A stretch of 36,751 bases of DNA from Deltaproteobacteria bacterium (GCA_005888115.1 VBKO01000062.1:1-36751); one strand, 5' to 3'. Shown: positions 10,118 through 20,476, numbered from the stretch's first letter. The notes: a model not told the origin generated them from the sequence alone. Program-made: numbers and translations.

Positions 10118-11026
10118 TCAACGGAGCGCGCCGAGCGCCACGGCGACGTCGCCGGCCACGCGGGCATTGTTCTCCAGCAACTCGAGGTTCGACTGGACGG
10201 TCCGGCCGCCACTTGCCTCCGCGAGGCGCGCCAGGAGGAACGGAGTGAGCTCCTTTCCCGCGAGCTTGCGCCGGGCCGCCTCGCCCGTCGCAGCGGAAAT
10301 GGCGCGCTCCACCTCGGCGCGCGAAAGCGGCGCGGGAGGCGGAACGCAGACCAGCACGCCGGAGCCGTGGCCAAGCTCGTCCCAGTGGATCCGCAGCGCG
10401 CGGGCGACCGAGGCGACGTCGTCGAACCGGTGCTCCAGGCGGATGCCGCTCGAGTCGGTGAAGAAGGCAGGGAGCTCGGAACTCCCGAACCCGAGCACTG
10501 GCACGCCCAGCGCTTCGAGCGCTTCCACCGTGGCCGGAAGATCCAGGATCACTTTGGGGCCGGCGCAGACGACGCACACCTGCCGGCGCGACAGCTCGAG
10601 CAGATCGGACGAGACGTCCAGCGGCTCGGTTGGCGCTCCGCGGCGGTGCACTCCTCCGATCCCACCCGTCGCGAAGACGCGGATGCCGGCCCGGGCCGCG
10701 ACGGCGCAGGTGGCGGAGACGGTCGTCCCGGCGTCGCGGCCCGCAGCGCAGAGAGCGGCCAGGTCCCGGACCCCGGCCTTGGCCGCGCCGAGCGCCGGAT
10801 CGGCGAGGCGCTGCAGCTCCGCGTCCGTCGCTCCGACCACGATCCGGCCACCGATCACGGCTACCGCCGCGGGGACCGCTCCCGCGTCGCGGATGGCGCG
10901 CGCGCAGCGCCGCGCTGCATCGAGATTGTGCGGCGGCGGCAGGCCCTGCGCGACCACGCTCGTCTCCAGCGCGACCGCCGTGCCTCCCTCGATCGCGCGA
11001 CGCACCTCCTCGGAGATCGCGATCAT
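10118..11026 (-). CDS. psuG: Pseudouridine-5'-phosphate glycosidase
   Basis: 302 aa; [84 protein letters not shown]. Confidence 0.94.
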   Translation of the reverse strand: MIAISEEVRRAIEGGTAVALETSVVAQGLPPPHNLDAARRCARAIRDAGAVPAAVAVIGGRIVVGATDAELQRLADPALGAAKAGVRDLAALCAAGRDAGTTVSATCAVAARAGIRVFATGGIGGVHRRGAPTEPLDVSSDLLELSRRQVCVVCAGPKVILDLPATVEALEALGVPVLGFGSSELPAFFTDSSGIRLEHRFDDVASVARALRIHWDELGHGSGVLVCVPPPAPLSRAEVERAISAATGEAARRKLAGKELTPFLLARLAEASGGRTVQSNLELLENNARVAGDVAVALGALR

Positions 11027-12194
11027 CGCTCCTCCAGCAGGTCGAGCGATCGGGAGAGGCCCGGTCCATGATACGTGCGCAACGATTCTCCTTCGCCGTG
11101 CTCCGCCCGGAGGGGATCCTCCACGTAACCGACGTAGCCGTCTGCGAGACCGATGAAGCGCTCTTGCGCCCCCGCTAGAGCCAGGCTGCCGACCGGCTCT
11201 CCGGGGACGCCGCCGAGCCGCAGGGGACCGATCGTCAGCCGCGTCCTCACCGCGAAAGGCTCCGCCCAGAGAGCGAGGAAGTTGCTCGCCGCCCGCCGCA
11301 GCGGCCAGGGAATGCGGGCGCTGGCCTGCGCCGGCGGCAACGAGTGCAGGGTGGCCGCGCAGCCGAGCGGAGCGCCGCCGGTCCATGCGGCAGTCTCGAG
11401 CAAATCCAGCGCCCGGCGCGCGACCCGGTTTCCGAGCGCCTGCGCGGCGCCCGCTCCGTCCGCGGGCAGGCCCTCCCGGGACCAGGTCGCGTCGCCGCCG
11501 GCTCCCTGCAGCACCAGCGCGGGGGCTTGGGTGTCTTGCTCGAGCGCGCGCGCCGCGGCGCCCGGCCAGTCGCCGGACGGGACATGCGAGGAGGAGGGCA
11601 ACACGGTACCACCGCCGGGCCGTCGCCCCATTCGACCTGCGCGATGGCGAAGCGTCCCGTCCGCAGGTACCCGAGCGCGCCCCGGATCGCGTCGGCCACC
11701 GCTTGCGCCACCGCGTCGCGCATGCCTCGATCGAATCGTCCGTTGCCGGCGAGCTCGGCGAGCGCGTTGTCCCAGGTGCCGCCCGGCCCCGAATGGGTGT
11801 GCGTCGCGGCGAGGAGCAGGCAGGTGCGCGGCGGCAGCTGCGTGCGGCGCAAGACCTCCTCTTCCAGATCGCTCGAGACGAGCAGCGCGTCGAGCGCGAC
11901 GATCACGGCGCGCACCTCGCCGGAGCGAAGCACCAGGGCGCGCGCGTAGACCCGGCCTTCGCTCTCGGCGCGCCGCCGCCCGGCGTAGCCGCCGAGCGGC
12001 GCTCCCCGGGGGACCTCGATCGGCACCTTCTGGGCGCCGACCTCGACGGGCGCCTCGGACCTCACCTGCAGGGTCGCGCGCCCGTGCACCACCATCGGCG
12101 GCGGCAGCGCGGATCTGCGTCCCAGCGGCACGGCGAGCAGGATCAACGCAGCCACGCAGAGCGCCGCCGCGGCGATGCGGACGGCGAGCCTCAA
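11023..12194 (-). pseudogene. Neutral/alkaline ceramidase-like protein, split into two frames with an apparent internal deletion
   Basis: N-terminal half from TTG at 12194 in frame of ORF 11247..13007 (RIAAAALCV...PLGGYAGRR...[20 protein letters not shown]...[15 protein letters not shown]). C-terminal half in frame of ORF 11023..11631 ([24 protein letters not shown]...[12 protein letters not shown]...). Junction near 11600-11640. Confidence 0.7.
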
Positions 12195-13309
12195 TTGGCG
12201 ACGCGCCGCGCGCCCAGGTACCGCGACTGGAACCACGGGTCGTCCATGTCGGCTTCCACCACTCCGTGGGACGAGGAGGCGTGGATGATGCGGCGGGTCC
12301 GCGGGTCGATCACCATGCCGACGTGCGAGACCCCCGAGCCGTTCGTGTCGAAGAACACCAGATCGCCCTCGCGCAGCGCCTCCTTCTTCACCGGCGCGCC
12401 GCTCTTCCATTGCAGTTTGGAGACGCGGGGCAGCGGGACGGAGATGGCGCGGTACGAGTTCCGGGTCAGACCGGAGCAGTCGATGCCGGCGCGCGTCTCG
12501 CCGCCCCACACGTAAGGCGTGCCCAGATACGACAGGGCCGTGCGCTCCACCCGGGACCACGAGCTGAACGGCCCCTCGCCTCCTTGGGCACGCGGAGGCG
12601 CGGGCGGCGCCGTGTCCACCTCGAAGACGCCCCGATAGCCAGGGTCCGGGGGGAGGGTCTTCTTGCGCACGGAATCCTCGAAGCGCGCGCGCGTCGTGCC
12701 CAGGAGCGCGCCCGGGTGCTCCCGGTCCTTCTCCATGCCGGTGAAGACATACGCGGCGTACAGCTTCACGTCGTACTTGCGCCGGGCCGCGTCGACCAGG
12801 CCCCATTTCACGGTGTCGAAGGTGCGGACGTCCCATCCGCCCTCCATGGCGTTGCGCACCAGGTCGGCGGCGACCTCGTCCGGGACGCCGCCTTTCACCG
12901 CCACGCGATAGCCGTTTGCCCAGGCGGCGAGCTTCTCGGGCGACACGGGCTTGCGGAACCCGTACAGCGCGATCCCGTCGACCACCTCGGCCGGCGCCCC
13001 GCGCCACACTGCCTGGTAGGCGGCGAACGCGACTTCGGCGATGCGGTCCATCGGGGCGCGATCGAACATGCCCTCGGCGACCACGTGCATGAGGGTCTGC
13101 ACGTCCTGCGGCTTTCCTGGCCGCACGACGTTGAGCCCGTAGTTGGCGAATCGGGCGCGCAGGGCCTCGAGCAGCTCCGTCCGCTGCGCGGGCGTGAACC
13201 CGCGGTCGCGCGCGAGCTCACCGCGCACGTACTCCAGCACATTCTGGCGCGGAGACGCAGACGCCGGCAACGCCAGCGCGAGCGCTACGAGTAGCGATCG
13301 TCTCGCCAC
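12191..13309 (-). CDS. NlpC/P60-family cell-wall peptidase, secreted
   Basis: GTG start at 13309 with signal peptide [18 protein letters not shown]-terminal TALSYLGTPYVWGGETRAGIDCSGLTRNSYRAISVPLPR...LREGDLVFFDTNGSGVSHVGMVIDPRTRRIIHASSSHGV. Confidence 0.9.
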   Translation of the reverse strand: MARRSLLVALALALPASASPRQNVLEYVRGELARDRGFTPAQRTELLEALRARFANYGLNVVRPGKPQDVQTLMHVVAEGMFDRAPMDRIAEVAFAAYQAVWRGAPAEVVDGIALYGFRKPVSPEKLAAWANGYRVAVKGGVPDEVAADLVRNAMEGGWDVRTFDTVKWGLVDAARRKYDVKLYAAYVFTGMEKDREHPGALLGTTRARFEDSVRKKTLPPDPGYRGVFEVDTAPPAPPRAQGGEGPFSSWSRVERTALSYLGTPYVWGGETRAGIDCSGLTRNSYRAISVPLPRVSKLQWKSGAPVKKEALREGDLVFFDTNGSGVSHVGMVIDPRTRRIIHASSSHGVVEADMDDPWFQSRYLGARRVAN

Positions 13310-13974
13310 GGATGCGCCGTATTGCTGTAGCCGCGCAGCTCCCAGAACCCGAGTCGGTCGTGCGTCAGCACCTCGATGCGACGGACCCACTTCGCCCCCT
13401 TCCAGGCGTAGAGCTGTGGAGTGATGACGCGGACCGGGCCGCCGTGCTCGACTGGCAGCGGCTGCCCTTCCGCCGTGTGGACGAGGAGGACGTCGTCCTT
13501 GAGCGCCTCTTCCAGGGGCAGGTTGGTGGTATAGCCATCGTACCCGTGCGTCGTGACGTGGGTCGCCTCGGGCAGCGGCCGCGCGAGCGCGAGCACCGTC
13601 GAGAGCTGCACTCCCTCCCACGGCACGTCGAGCTTCGACCAGGTGGTGACGCAGTGGAAGTCGCTCACGTCCTTCGTCTGCGGCAAGGCGATGAAGTCCT
13701 TCCAGGCAAGCCGGACGGGCTCCTCGACCGCGCCGTCCACGACGAGCTCCCACTTCGAGAGGGGCACGTCGGGCATACGGCCCAGGTCGAGCACCGGCCA
13801 TCCCCTGGTGACGGTCTGGCCGACGGGCAGCTTCGGCATGCCGTGCCGGTTCGCCGGACCAGACCCCTGCGGCCTCGCGTCCGCGGCGGAGGGGGTTTTC
13901 TGCATGCGCTGCTGGAACCGCTGGCGCAGCTTCATGCGCGCGTCGACGATGCGCCCCTCCTTGTCCTCCGGCAT
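13285..13974 (-). CDS. Molybdopterin-dependent oxidoreductase (sulfite oxidase/YedY-like catalytic domain)
   Basis: 229 aa; [113 protein letters not shown]. Confidence 0.9.
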   Translation of the reverse strand: MPEDKEGRIVDARMKLRQRFQQRMQKTPSAADARPQGSGPANRHGMPKLPVGQTVTRGWPVLDLGRMPDVPLSKWELVVDGAVEEPVRLAWKDFIALPQTKDVSDFHCVTTWSKLDVPWEGVQLSTVLALARPLPEATHVTTHGYDGYTTNLPLEEALKDDVLLVHTAEGQPLPVEHGGPVRVITPQLYAWKGAKWVRRIEVLTHDRLGFWELRGYSNTAHPWRDDRYS

Positions 13975-14009
13975 GCGCCGATGCTAACCGGACGGCCGCC
14001 TCCGCAAAA

Positions 14010-14028
14010 GCCTGCCTGTCGGGCAGGC
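14010..14028. other. Perfect inverted repeat GCCTGCC-TGTCG-GGCAGGC in the divergent region before purF
   Basis: 7-bp perfect arms, 5-nt loop, between the divergent molybdopterin oxidoreductase and purF starts; followed by (GGGC)n. Confidence 0.6.
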
Positions 14029-14150
14029 GGGCGGGCGGGTCGCAAATGTTCGCAGCCCGGAAGTCCGCATCGACGCGGCTTGTTTTGGCATCATTGCAGG
14101 GCAAGTGCCAGCCCTGTACGCTTCGTTCCCCGCGCTCTCCCGGAGAGGCC

Positions 14151-15581
14151 GTGCAGCTGAAGGTCCTGAGAGACCCGATCGACGACGACAAGTTCCACGA
14201 CGAGTGCGGCGTGTTCGGCGTCTTGGGCCACGCCGAGGCGGCGAACATCACCTACCTCGGCATCCACGCGCTGCAGCACCGTGGGCAGGAGTCGGCCGGC
14301 ATCGCCGCGCTCGACGCCGGGCAGATCCAGGTCCACAAGACCATGGGGCTGGTCGCCGACAACTTCGACGCGGCGACGCTCGCCCGGCTGCCGGGCAGCG
14401 CGGCGATCGGTCACACCCGCTACTCGACGGCGGGGCAGTCGCGCATCGAGAACGCGCAGCCGTTCGTCTTCAAGGGCTCTGTCGGGCCCATCGCGGTGGC
14501 GCACAACGGCAACCTGGTCAACGCGGAGGAGCTGCGGGCATCCCTCGAGGAGCAGGGCGCGATCTTCACCGGCTCCTCCGACACCGAGCTGCTCCTCCAC
14601 CTCATCGCCCGCGAGCGCGAGGGGACCGCGGTCGAGCGCATCCAGCGCGCGCTGGCGCAGGTGCGCGGCGCGTACTCGCTCCTCTTCCTCACCCAGGACT
14701 CGATCATCGCCGTGCGGGACCCGCTCGGCTTCCGCCCCCTCGTCCTGGGAAAGCTGCGCGGGGCGCCGGTGTTCGCCAGCGAGACCTGCGCGTTCGACCT
14801 CATCGAGGCGAAGCTCGAGCGCGAGGTGGAGCCGGGCGAGATGGTAGTCGCCGACGCGTCCGGCGTGCGCACCGTGCAGAAGCTGCCTCCGCAGCGAAGC
14901 GGCAAGTGCATCTTCGAGCTGATCTATTTCGCCCGTCCCGACTCCCAGGTCTTCGGGCGCAGCGTGTACCGGACCCGCAAGGAGCTTGGCCGGCGCCTCG
15001 CCATCGAGCAGCCGGCGGAGGCGGACGTGGTGGTGCCGGTGCCGGACTCGGGCGTGGCGGCCGCGCTCGGCTACTCCGAGGAGAGTGGCATCCCGTACGA
15101 CATGGGCCTCATCCGCAGCCACTACGTGGGGCGCACCTTCATCGAGCCGTCGCAATCGATCCGGCACTTCGGCGTGAAGCTGAAGCTGAACCCGGTGCAG
15201 CACGTGGTGAAGGGCAAGCGCGTGGTGGTCGTCGACGACTCGATCGTGCGCGGCACTACCAGCCGCAAGATCGTCAAGATGCTGCGGGACGCGGGCGCCA
15301 AGGAAGTGCACGTGCGCATCAGCGCGCCGCCGACCAAGTGGCCCTGCTACTACGGCATCGACACCCCGGTCCGGAAGGAGCTGATCGGCGCCACGCACAC
15401 GGTGGAGGAGATCGCCAAGTACGTCACGGCGGACTCGCTCGGGTATCTGTCCGAGAAGGGCATGCACGAGGCGGTGCGCGCGGAGCCCCGGACCTTCTGC
15501 GACGCGTGCTTCACCGGCGAGTACCTCGTCCAGCTCACACCGCCGGTGGAATCCGACCGCCGCGATTCGAGCGCTCGGTAG
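14151..15581 (+). CDS. purF: Amidophosphoribosyltransferase
   Basis: [51 protein letters not shown]...; [62 protein letters not shown] start at 14151. Confidence 0.97.
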   Translation: MQLKVLRDPIDDDKFHDECGVFGVLGHAEAANITYLGIHALQHRGQESAGIAALDAGQIQVHKTMGLVADNFDAATLARLPGSAAIGHTRYSTAGQSRIENAQPFVFKGSVGPIAVAHNGNLVNAEELRASLEEQGAIFTGSSDTELLLHLIAREREGTAVERIQRALAQVRGAYSLLFLTQDSIIAVRDPLGFRPLVLGKLRGAPVFASETCAFDLIEAKLEREVEPGEMVVADASGVRTVQKLPPQRSGKCIFELIYFARPDSQVFGRSVYRTRKELGRRLAIEQPAEADVVVPVPDSGVAAALGYSEESGIPYDMGLIRSHYVGRTFIEPSQSIRHFGVKLKLNPVQHVVKGKRVVVVDDSIVRGTTSRKIVKMLRDAGAKEVHVRISAPPTKWPCYYGIDTPVRKELIGATHTVEEIAKYVTADSLGYLSEKGMHEAVRAEPRTFCDACFTGEYLVQLTPPVESDRRDSSAR

Positions 15582-15584
15582 GGC

Positions 15585-15686
15585 GACTGCGATCTGTTGG
15601 GGGGTCGAGGGGGGAGCGAGCCTCCCCCCCCCTCGTAGAGGCGCCCAAGGCGCCGGATCGAGAGCGTGTTGGGCAGCAGAGCCGTC
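15585..15686. repeat. Dispersed intergenic element, copy 2 (~102 bp)
   Basis: GACTGCGATCTGTTGGGGGGTCGAGGGGGGAGCGAGCCTCCCCCCCCCTCGTAGAGGCGCCCAAGGCGCCGGATCGAGAGCGTG...GCCGTC. Aligns end to end with 3224-3326. G/C hairpin at 15606-15635 and GGCGCC-CAA-GGCGCC at 15640-15654. Confidence 0.85.
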
Positions 15687-16544
15687 AACTTGTGGACAGC
15701 GCCGGGCGGGGTGTCGATCGCGCGCGCCATCTCGGTAGAGCTGGGGCTGCCGCGCATCGATCTGCAGATGACTCCGCCCGAGGCGGCGGCGCTGAACCTC
15801 CTCGACGCGCGCATCTGCGCCGACCGTTTCGTGCTGCCCGTCGCCCTGCGCGAGAACGGCGAGCTGCTCTGGCTGGCGATGGCGGACCCCACCGACCAGG
15901 ACTCGATCAGCGTCGTCGGGCGCAGGACGCACAAGCGCGTGCGCCCCGCCGTCGCGGGCCCGAGCGAGATCCTCCGCGCGGTGCGGCAGTGCTACGCGTC
16001 ACCCGGAGCCGGGGCGCAGCAGCAGCCCGAGGAGCCCCCCGCCGACAAGCTCGCGGCCATCGAGTTGGACGACACCTCGGTGGAAGAGGTGGAGCTGGTG
16101 GGCCTGCAGGACGAATCGGCCTCGCCGCTGGCGAAGATCGCGTCGGAGCTGGGCGTGACCCTCCCCGAGGACCTGCCGTCGCGGCGGGGGCGCAACCCGC
16201 CACCGGTGGACGTGCCGGGCGACGACGCGGACCGGCCCCCGGTGTCGCACGCAACGCCACCGCGCTCGACGCCGCGCATCCCGCCGCCGACGCCCGCTCC
16301 GCCGACCCGGAAGGACACGCCAGCGCACGGCACGGGACCGGTCTCCGCGGCCGGGGTGGATCTCTTCGCCACCACCTCGGGCGGTCCGATCGATTCCGAC
16401 GATCTCACGGACGACGACCTGGCGAGCCTGGATGCGCTGCACCAGAGCCTGGAGAAGGGCGCGGTGGTGATGCGCGCCATCGCCGAGCTGTGCGTGGAGA
16501 AGGGCGTGATCACCGTCAAGGAGATGCGTCGCAAGCGCAATTGA
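15666..16544 (+). CDS. GspE/MshEN N-terminal-domain protein without ATPase domain
   Basis: ISVELGLPRIDLQMTPPEAAALNLLDARICADRFVLPVALRENGELLWLAMADPTDQDSISVVGRRTHKRVRPAVAGPSEILRAVRQCYA resembles the T2SSE N-domain. No Walker A. The true start may be GTG near 15711, because the listed start lies inside the repeat. Confidence 0.75.
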   Translation: MLGSRAVNLWTAPGGVSIARAISVELGLPRIDLQMTPPEAAALNLLDARICADRFVLPVALRENGELLWLAMADPTDQDSISVVGRRTHKRVRPAVAGPSEILRAVRQCYASPGAGAQQQPEEPPADKLAAIELDDTSVEEVELVGLQDESASPLAKIASELGVTLPEDLPSRRGRNPPPVDVPGDDADRPPVSHATPPRSTPRIPPPTPAPPTRKDTPAHGTGPVSAAGVDLFATTSGGPIDSDDLTDDDLASLDALHQSLEKGAVVMRAIAELCVEKGVITVKEMRRKRN

Positions 16545-16562
16545 GGCGCCCGCCGGGCGGCG

Positions 16563-17438
16563 TCACGCCTTGTCCACGTCGCGGTGCGTGACCTTGACGC
16601 GCGCGCGGTGCTTCTCGGTGAGCCGTTTCGAGAGCTCCTCGGCGAGCGCGACGCTGCGGTGCCGTCCCCCGGTGCAACCGATCGACACCGTGAGATAGCT
16701 CTTCCCTTCGCCCTTGTATTGCGGCAGGAGGAAGGCCAGCAGCGACTCGAGCCGCTCGAGGAACTCCTCCGTCTGCGGCCGCCCCAGCACCCACTCGGAC
16801 ACCCTCGGGTCGGTGCCCGGATGCGGCTTGAGACCTTCGACGAAGTACGGGTTCGGGAGGAAGCGGACGTCGAGCACGAGGTCGCTGTTGGCCGGAATCC
16901 CGTTGCGGTAGCCGAACGACACCAGCGTTACGTTGAGGGCGTCCGCATCGCCCGCGGCGCCGAACCGGGCGGTGATGATGTCGCGCAGCTCGTGCACGTT
17001 CATGCGCGTGGTGTCGATGACGACGTCGGCGATCGCGCGCAGCGCGGTGAGCAGCTTCCGCTCCAGCGCGATGCCGTCGGCGACCGTGCCGTCCGGGGAG
17101 AGCGGATGCCTGCGCCGCGTCTCGCTGAACCTTCGCGTCAGCGTCTCGTCGGCCGAGTCGAGGAAGACCACCTCCAGCCGGTGCCCGATGCGCCGCACTT
17201 CGTCCACCGCCTGCGGCGTCTGATCGAGGAACCGGCCTTCGCGCGCGTCGATCACCAGCGCCAGCCGGTGCACCTCGTCGGACGCCCCGTGCACCACCAG
17301 CTCGAGCAGCTTGGGCACGAGGAGCACCGGCAGGTTGTCGATGCAGAACCAGCCGGCATCCTCCAGCGCCCGGATAGCGGTCGATTTCCCGCCACCCGAC
17401 ATGCCCGTGAGCAGCACGATGCGGAGCGGTGGCGCCAA
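16563..17438 (-). CDS. rapZ: RNase adapter protein RapZ
   Basis: [28 protein letters not shown] (Walker A); [58 protein letters not shown]. Confidence 0.96.
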   Translation of the reverse strand: MAPPLRIVLLTGMSGGGKSTAIRALEDAGWFCIDNLPVLLVPKLLELVVHGASDEVHRLALVIDAREGRFLDQTPQAVDEVRRIGHRLEVVFLDSADETLTRRFSETRRRHPLSPDGTVADGIALERKLLTALRAIADVVIDTTRMNVHELRDIITARFGAAGDADALNVTLVSFGYRNGIPANSDLVLDVRFLPNPYFVEGLKPHPGTDPRVSEWVLGRPQTEEFLERLESLLAFLLPQYKGEGKSYLTVSIGCTGGRHRSVALAEELSKRLTEKHRARVKVTHRDVDKA

Positions 17439-17439
17439 C

Positions 17440-18405
17440 TCACTCCACCTCGTCGCCGATGCCCCGCGTCACCGTCGCCTGGGCGATCTCGCGCGAGAGC
17501 TTCTCCTGGAAGTCCTTCGCCGAGTGGTGGCCCTGCAGCTTGAGCAGGTGATTCCGGGCGGCGACCTCGACGATGGTGGTCAGGTTGCGGCCGGGGCGCA
17601 CCGGAACGACGAGCAGCGGCACCTCGGTATCGAGCATGCTGTACTTCTGCTCCTCGACGCCCAGGCGGTCGTACTCGACGCGGTCGTCCCACTCGACCAG
17701 CTCCACCACCATCTCGACCTTCTTGCGGTCGCGCACCGCCGACACGCCGAACAGGTCCTTGATGTTGATGATGCCGATCCCGCGGATCTCCATGTGGTGC
17801 TTGATGATGTCGGATCCGCTTCCGTACACCGAGCCGCCCTGCCTCTTCTTCAAGTCGACGATGTCGTCGGCGACCAGGCGGTGGCCGCGCGTGACCAGGT
17901 CGAGCGCGAGCTCGCTCTTGCCGATGCCGCTCTTCCCCAGGATGAGGACGCCGACGCCGATGACGTCGATGAGCACGCCGTGAACCGAGGTGCTGGCGGT
18001 GAGCGCCTCCTGCAGGAAGCGCTCGATGTTGTCGATGAAGGTGCTGGAGAGGTGGCTGGTGCGCATGAGTGGCACGCGGGCGTCGTTTGCCTCGCGTTTG
18101 ATCATGTCGTCCACCGGCAGGTTCTTGGTCACCACCAGGCACGCGACGGGCAGCCGGAACAGGCCGCGCATGCGCGCCTGCGCCTCGCTGGGCTTGAGCG
18201 TCGCCAGGTAGCTCATCTCGGTGTTGCCGAAGACCTGGAGGCGGTCCTTGTGGATGTGCTCTGTGAAGCCGCTGAGCGCCAGTCCGGGCTTCTGGATCCG
18301 CGAGCTGACGACTCGGCGGTCGAGGCCGCCTTCGCCGGCGAGGAGCTCGAGGCGGAGGTCGAAATCCTGATCCTTGAGCAGTGTTTCGACCTTGATGGAG
18401 TCCAT
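17440..18405 (-). CDS. hprK: HPr kinase/phosphorylase
   Basis: [119 protein letters not shown]. Confidence 0.96.
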   Translation of the reverse strand: MDSIKVETLLKDQDFDLRLELLAGEGGLDRRVVSSRIQKPGLALSGFTEHIHKDRLQVFGNTEMSYLATLKPSEAQARMRGLFRLPVACLVVTKNLPVDDMIKREANDARVPLMRTSHLSSTFIDNIERFLQEALTASTSVHGVLIDVIGVGVLILGKSGIGKSELALDLVTRGHRLVADDIVDLKKRQGGSVYGSGSDIIKHHMEIRGIGIINIKDLFGVSAVRDRKKVEMVVELVEWDDRVEYDRLGVEEQKYSMLDTEVPLLVVPVRPGRNLTTIVEVAARNHLLKLQGHHSAKDFQEKLSREIAQATVTRGIGDEVE

Positions 18406-18452
18406 CGAGATTCAGACTATAACAGCGCCTCCTTCCAGACGAGGAAACGCCC

Positions 18453-20476
18453 GTGTCGAATTACCGCCCCGTTCTGCTCGCCTCGGCGCTCGCCGCCTGC
18501 ATCTCGGCGCCCCAGCGCCCCACCGCTGACCAGGCGCAAGCGGCGCCGCCGCAGCCGCCGGTCGCGCGCAAGGAGCTGCACGTCACCCGGATCAACGGCG
18601 ATGCGCTCCAGGACGACTACTTCTGGTTGCGCAACAAGGGGACGCCGGAAGTGGAGTCCTACCTGCGCGCCGAAGCCGCGTACGCGGACGCGCTGATGAA
18701 GCCGACCGAGGCGCTGCAGAAGACGCTCTATGCCGAGATGCTCTCCCGCATCCAGGAGGACGACTCGACGGCGCCGGTGCGGATCGGATCGCACTGGTAC
18801 TACCAGCGGACCGCCTGGGCGGGTGGGAAGTGAGCGACGACGGCACCCGCCTGGCGTACACGACCGACGAGACGGGCTTCCGGCAGTACGACCTGCACGT
18901 GCGCGACCTGCGCAACGGCAAAGACGGGCCGGAGAAGATCGCGCGGGTGGACTCGGTTGCCTGGAGCCGCGACGGCAAGGTGCTCTTCTACGTCGTCGAG
19001 GACGAGCAGGAGAAGCGTCCGTACCAGCTCTTCCGGCACGTGGTCGGGTCGAGCGGCAAGGACGAGCTGGTCTACGAGGAGAAGGACCACGCCTTCAACC
19101 TCGAGGTGGACCGGTCGCGGTCGAAGGACTTCGTCTTCCTCACTTCGGCGAGCCACACGACCAGCGAGGTGCGCTTCTTCGGGGCGAGCGATCCGAACGC
19201 GGCGCTGGTGCTCTTGCAGCCGCGCGAGCCGGGGCACGAGTACTACGCCGACGCCCGCGGCGGGACGCTCTACATCCGCACCAACTCGGGCGGCCGGAAC
19301 TTCCGCCTGGTCACCGCGCCGGCGTGGGCTCCCCGCAAGGAGAACTGGACCGAGCTGGTGCCGCACCGGGACGACGTGATGCTGGACGACGTGGAGGTCT
19401 TCCGCGACTTCGTCGCGCTGCACGAGCGGGAGGGCGGGCTGCCGCAGATCACGTTCCTCGATCCCGCGACGGGCGCGCGCCGCCGCGTGCGGTTTGCCGA
19501 GGCGGATTACGACGTCTCGCCGGAGAAGAACCCGGAGTACGACCAGAAGGCGTTCCGCGTCGTCTACCAGAGCCCGGTGACGCCACGGAGCTGGCTCGAC
19601 GTCGATGCAGGCTCGCTCGCGCAACAGGTCGTGAAGCGCCTGCCGGTCCCGAGCTACGATCCCTCACGCTACGAGGTCGAGCGCATCTGGGCGCCCGCCG
19701 CCGACGGTACGAAGGTGCCCGTCGCCGTCCTGCACAAGAAGGGCGTTCTGCGCGACGGCAAGGCCCCGCTGCTTCTCTACGCCTACGGCTCCTACGGCTA
19801 CGGGATCCCCGACGGCTTCAACTCGAACGTCTTCTCGCTCGTGGATCGCGGCATCACCTACGCGGTAGCGCACATCCGCGGCGGCGGCGAGCTGGGCAAG
19901 AAGTGGCACGACCAGGGCCGCATGATGAACAAGATGAACACCTTCACGGATTTCATCTCGTCCGCGGAGCACCTGATCGGGCAGGGCTACACCTCGAAGG
20001 ACCGCCTGGCGATCATGGGCGGCAGCGCCGGCGGTCTCCTCATGGGCGCCGTCACCAACCTGCGCCCGGATCTCTTCCATGCGGTCGTGACCTACGTTCC
20101 CTTCGTCGACGTGCTGAACACGATGCTCGACGAATCCCTCCCCCTGACCGTGGGGGAGTTCGAGGAATGGGGCAATCCGAAGAACCCGGACCAGTACCGT
20201 TACATGAAGCAGTACAGCCCGTACGACAACGTCGGGGCGAAGGCATACCCCACCATGCTGGTCCGCTCCTCCTACAACGACTCGCAGGTGATGTACTGGG
20301 AGCCCGCCAAGTACGTGGCGAAGCTCCGATCGCTCAAGACCGACTCGAACCCGCTGCTCTTCAAGATCAACATGGACCCCGCCGGCCACGGCGGCGCCTC
20401 GGGCCGCTACGACCGCCTCAAGGACGTCGCCTACGACTACGCGTTCGTCGTCCGCGAGCTCACCACGGCTGGATGA
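18453..20476 (+). pseudogene. S9-family prolyl oligopeptidase (oligopeptidase B-like), split into two frames with an apparent internal deletion
   Basis: ORF 18453..18833 carries the signal and N-terminal part (ITRINGDALQDDYFWLRNKGTPEVESYL region ... IQEDDSTAPVRIGSHWYYQRT). ORF 18830..20476 resumes at (GGWE)VSDDGTRLAYTTDETGFRQYDLHVRDL and includes GGSAGGLLMGAV catalytic Ser motif and DPAGHGGASGR. Junction near 18805-18830. Confidence 0.8.

Noticed and set aside
8271-11156. 961-aa plus-strand ORF crossing purL, tsaC and psuG
   Set aside because: Off-frame, arginine-rich read-through over three well-supported genes.
14070-14100. Possible sigma-54 promoter (TTTTGGCATCATTGCAGG) upstream of purF
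   Set aside because: Spacing between the GG and GC elements is too short for a -24/-12 promoter.
14091-15932. 613-aa minus-strand ORF antisense to purF
   Set aside because: Antisense shadow; it also spans the intergenic repeat, so it is not a credible gene.
16545-16562. Possible bidirectional terminator between the GspE-N gene and rapZ (GCGCCCGCCGGGCGG)
   Set aside because: Stem is very short with almost no loop and no T tract on either strand; not supportable by eye.
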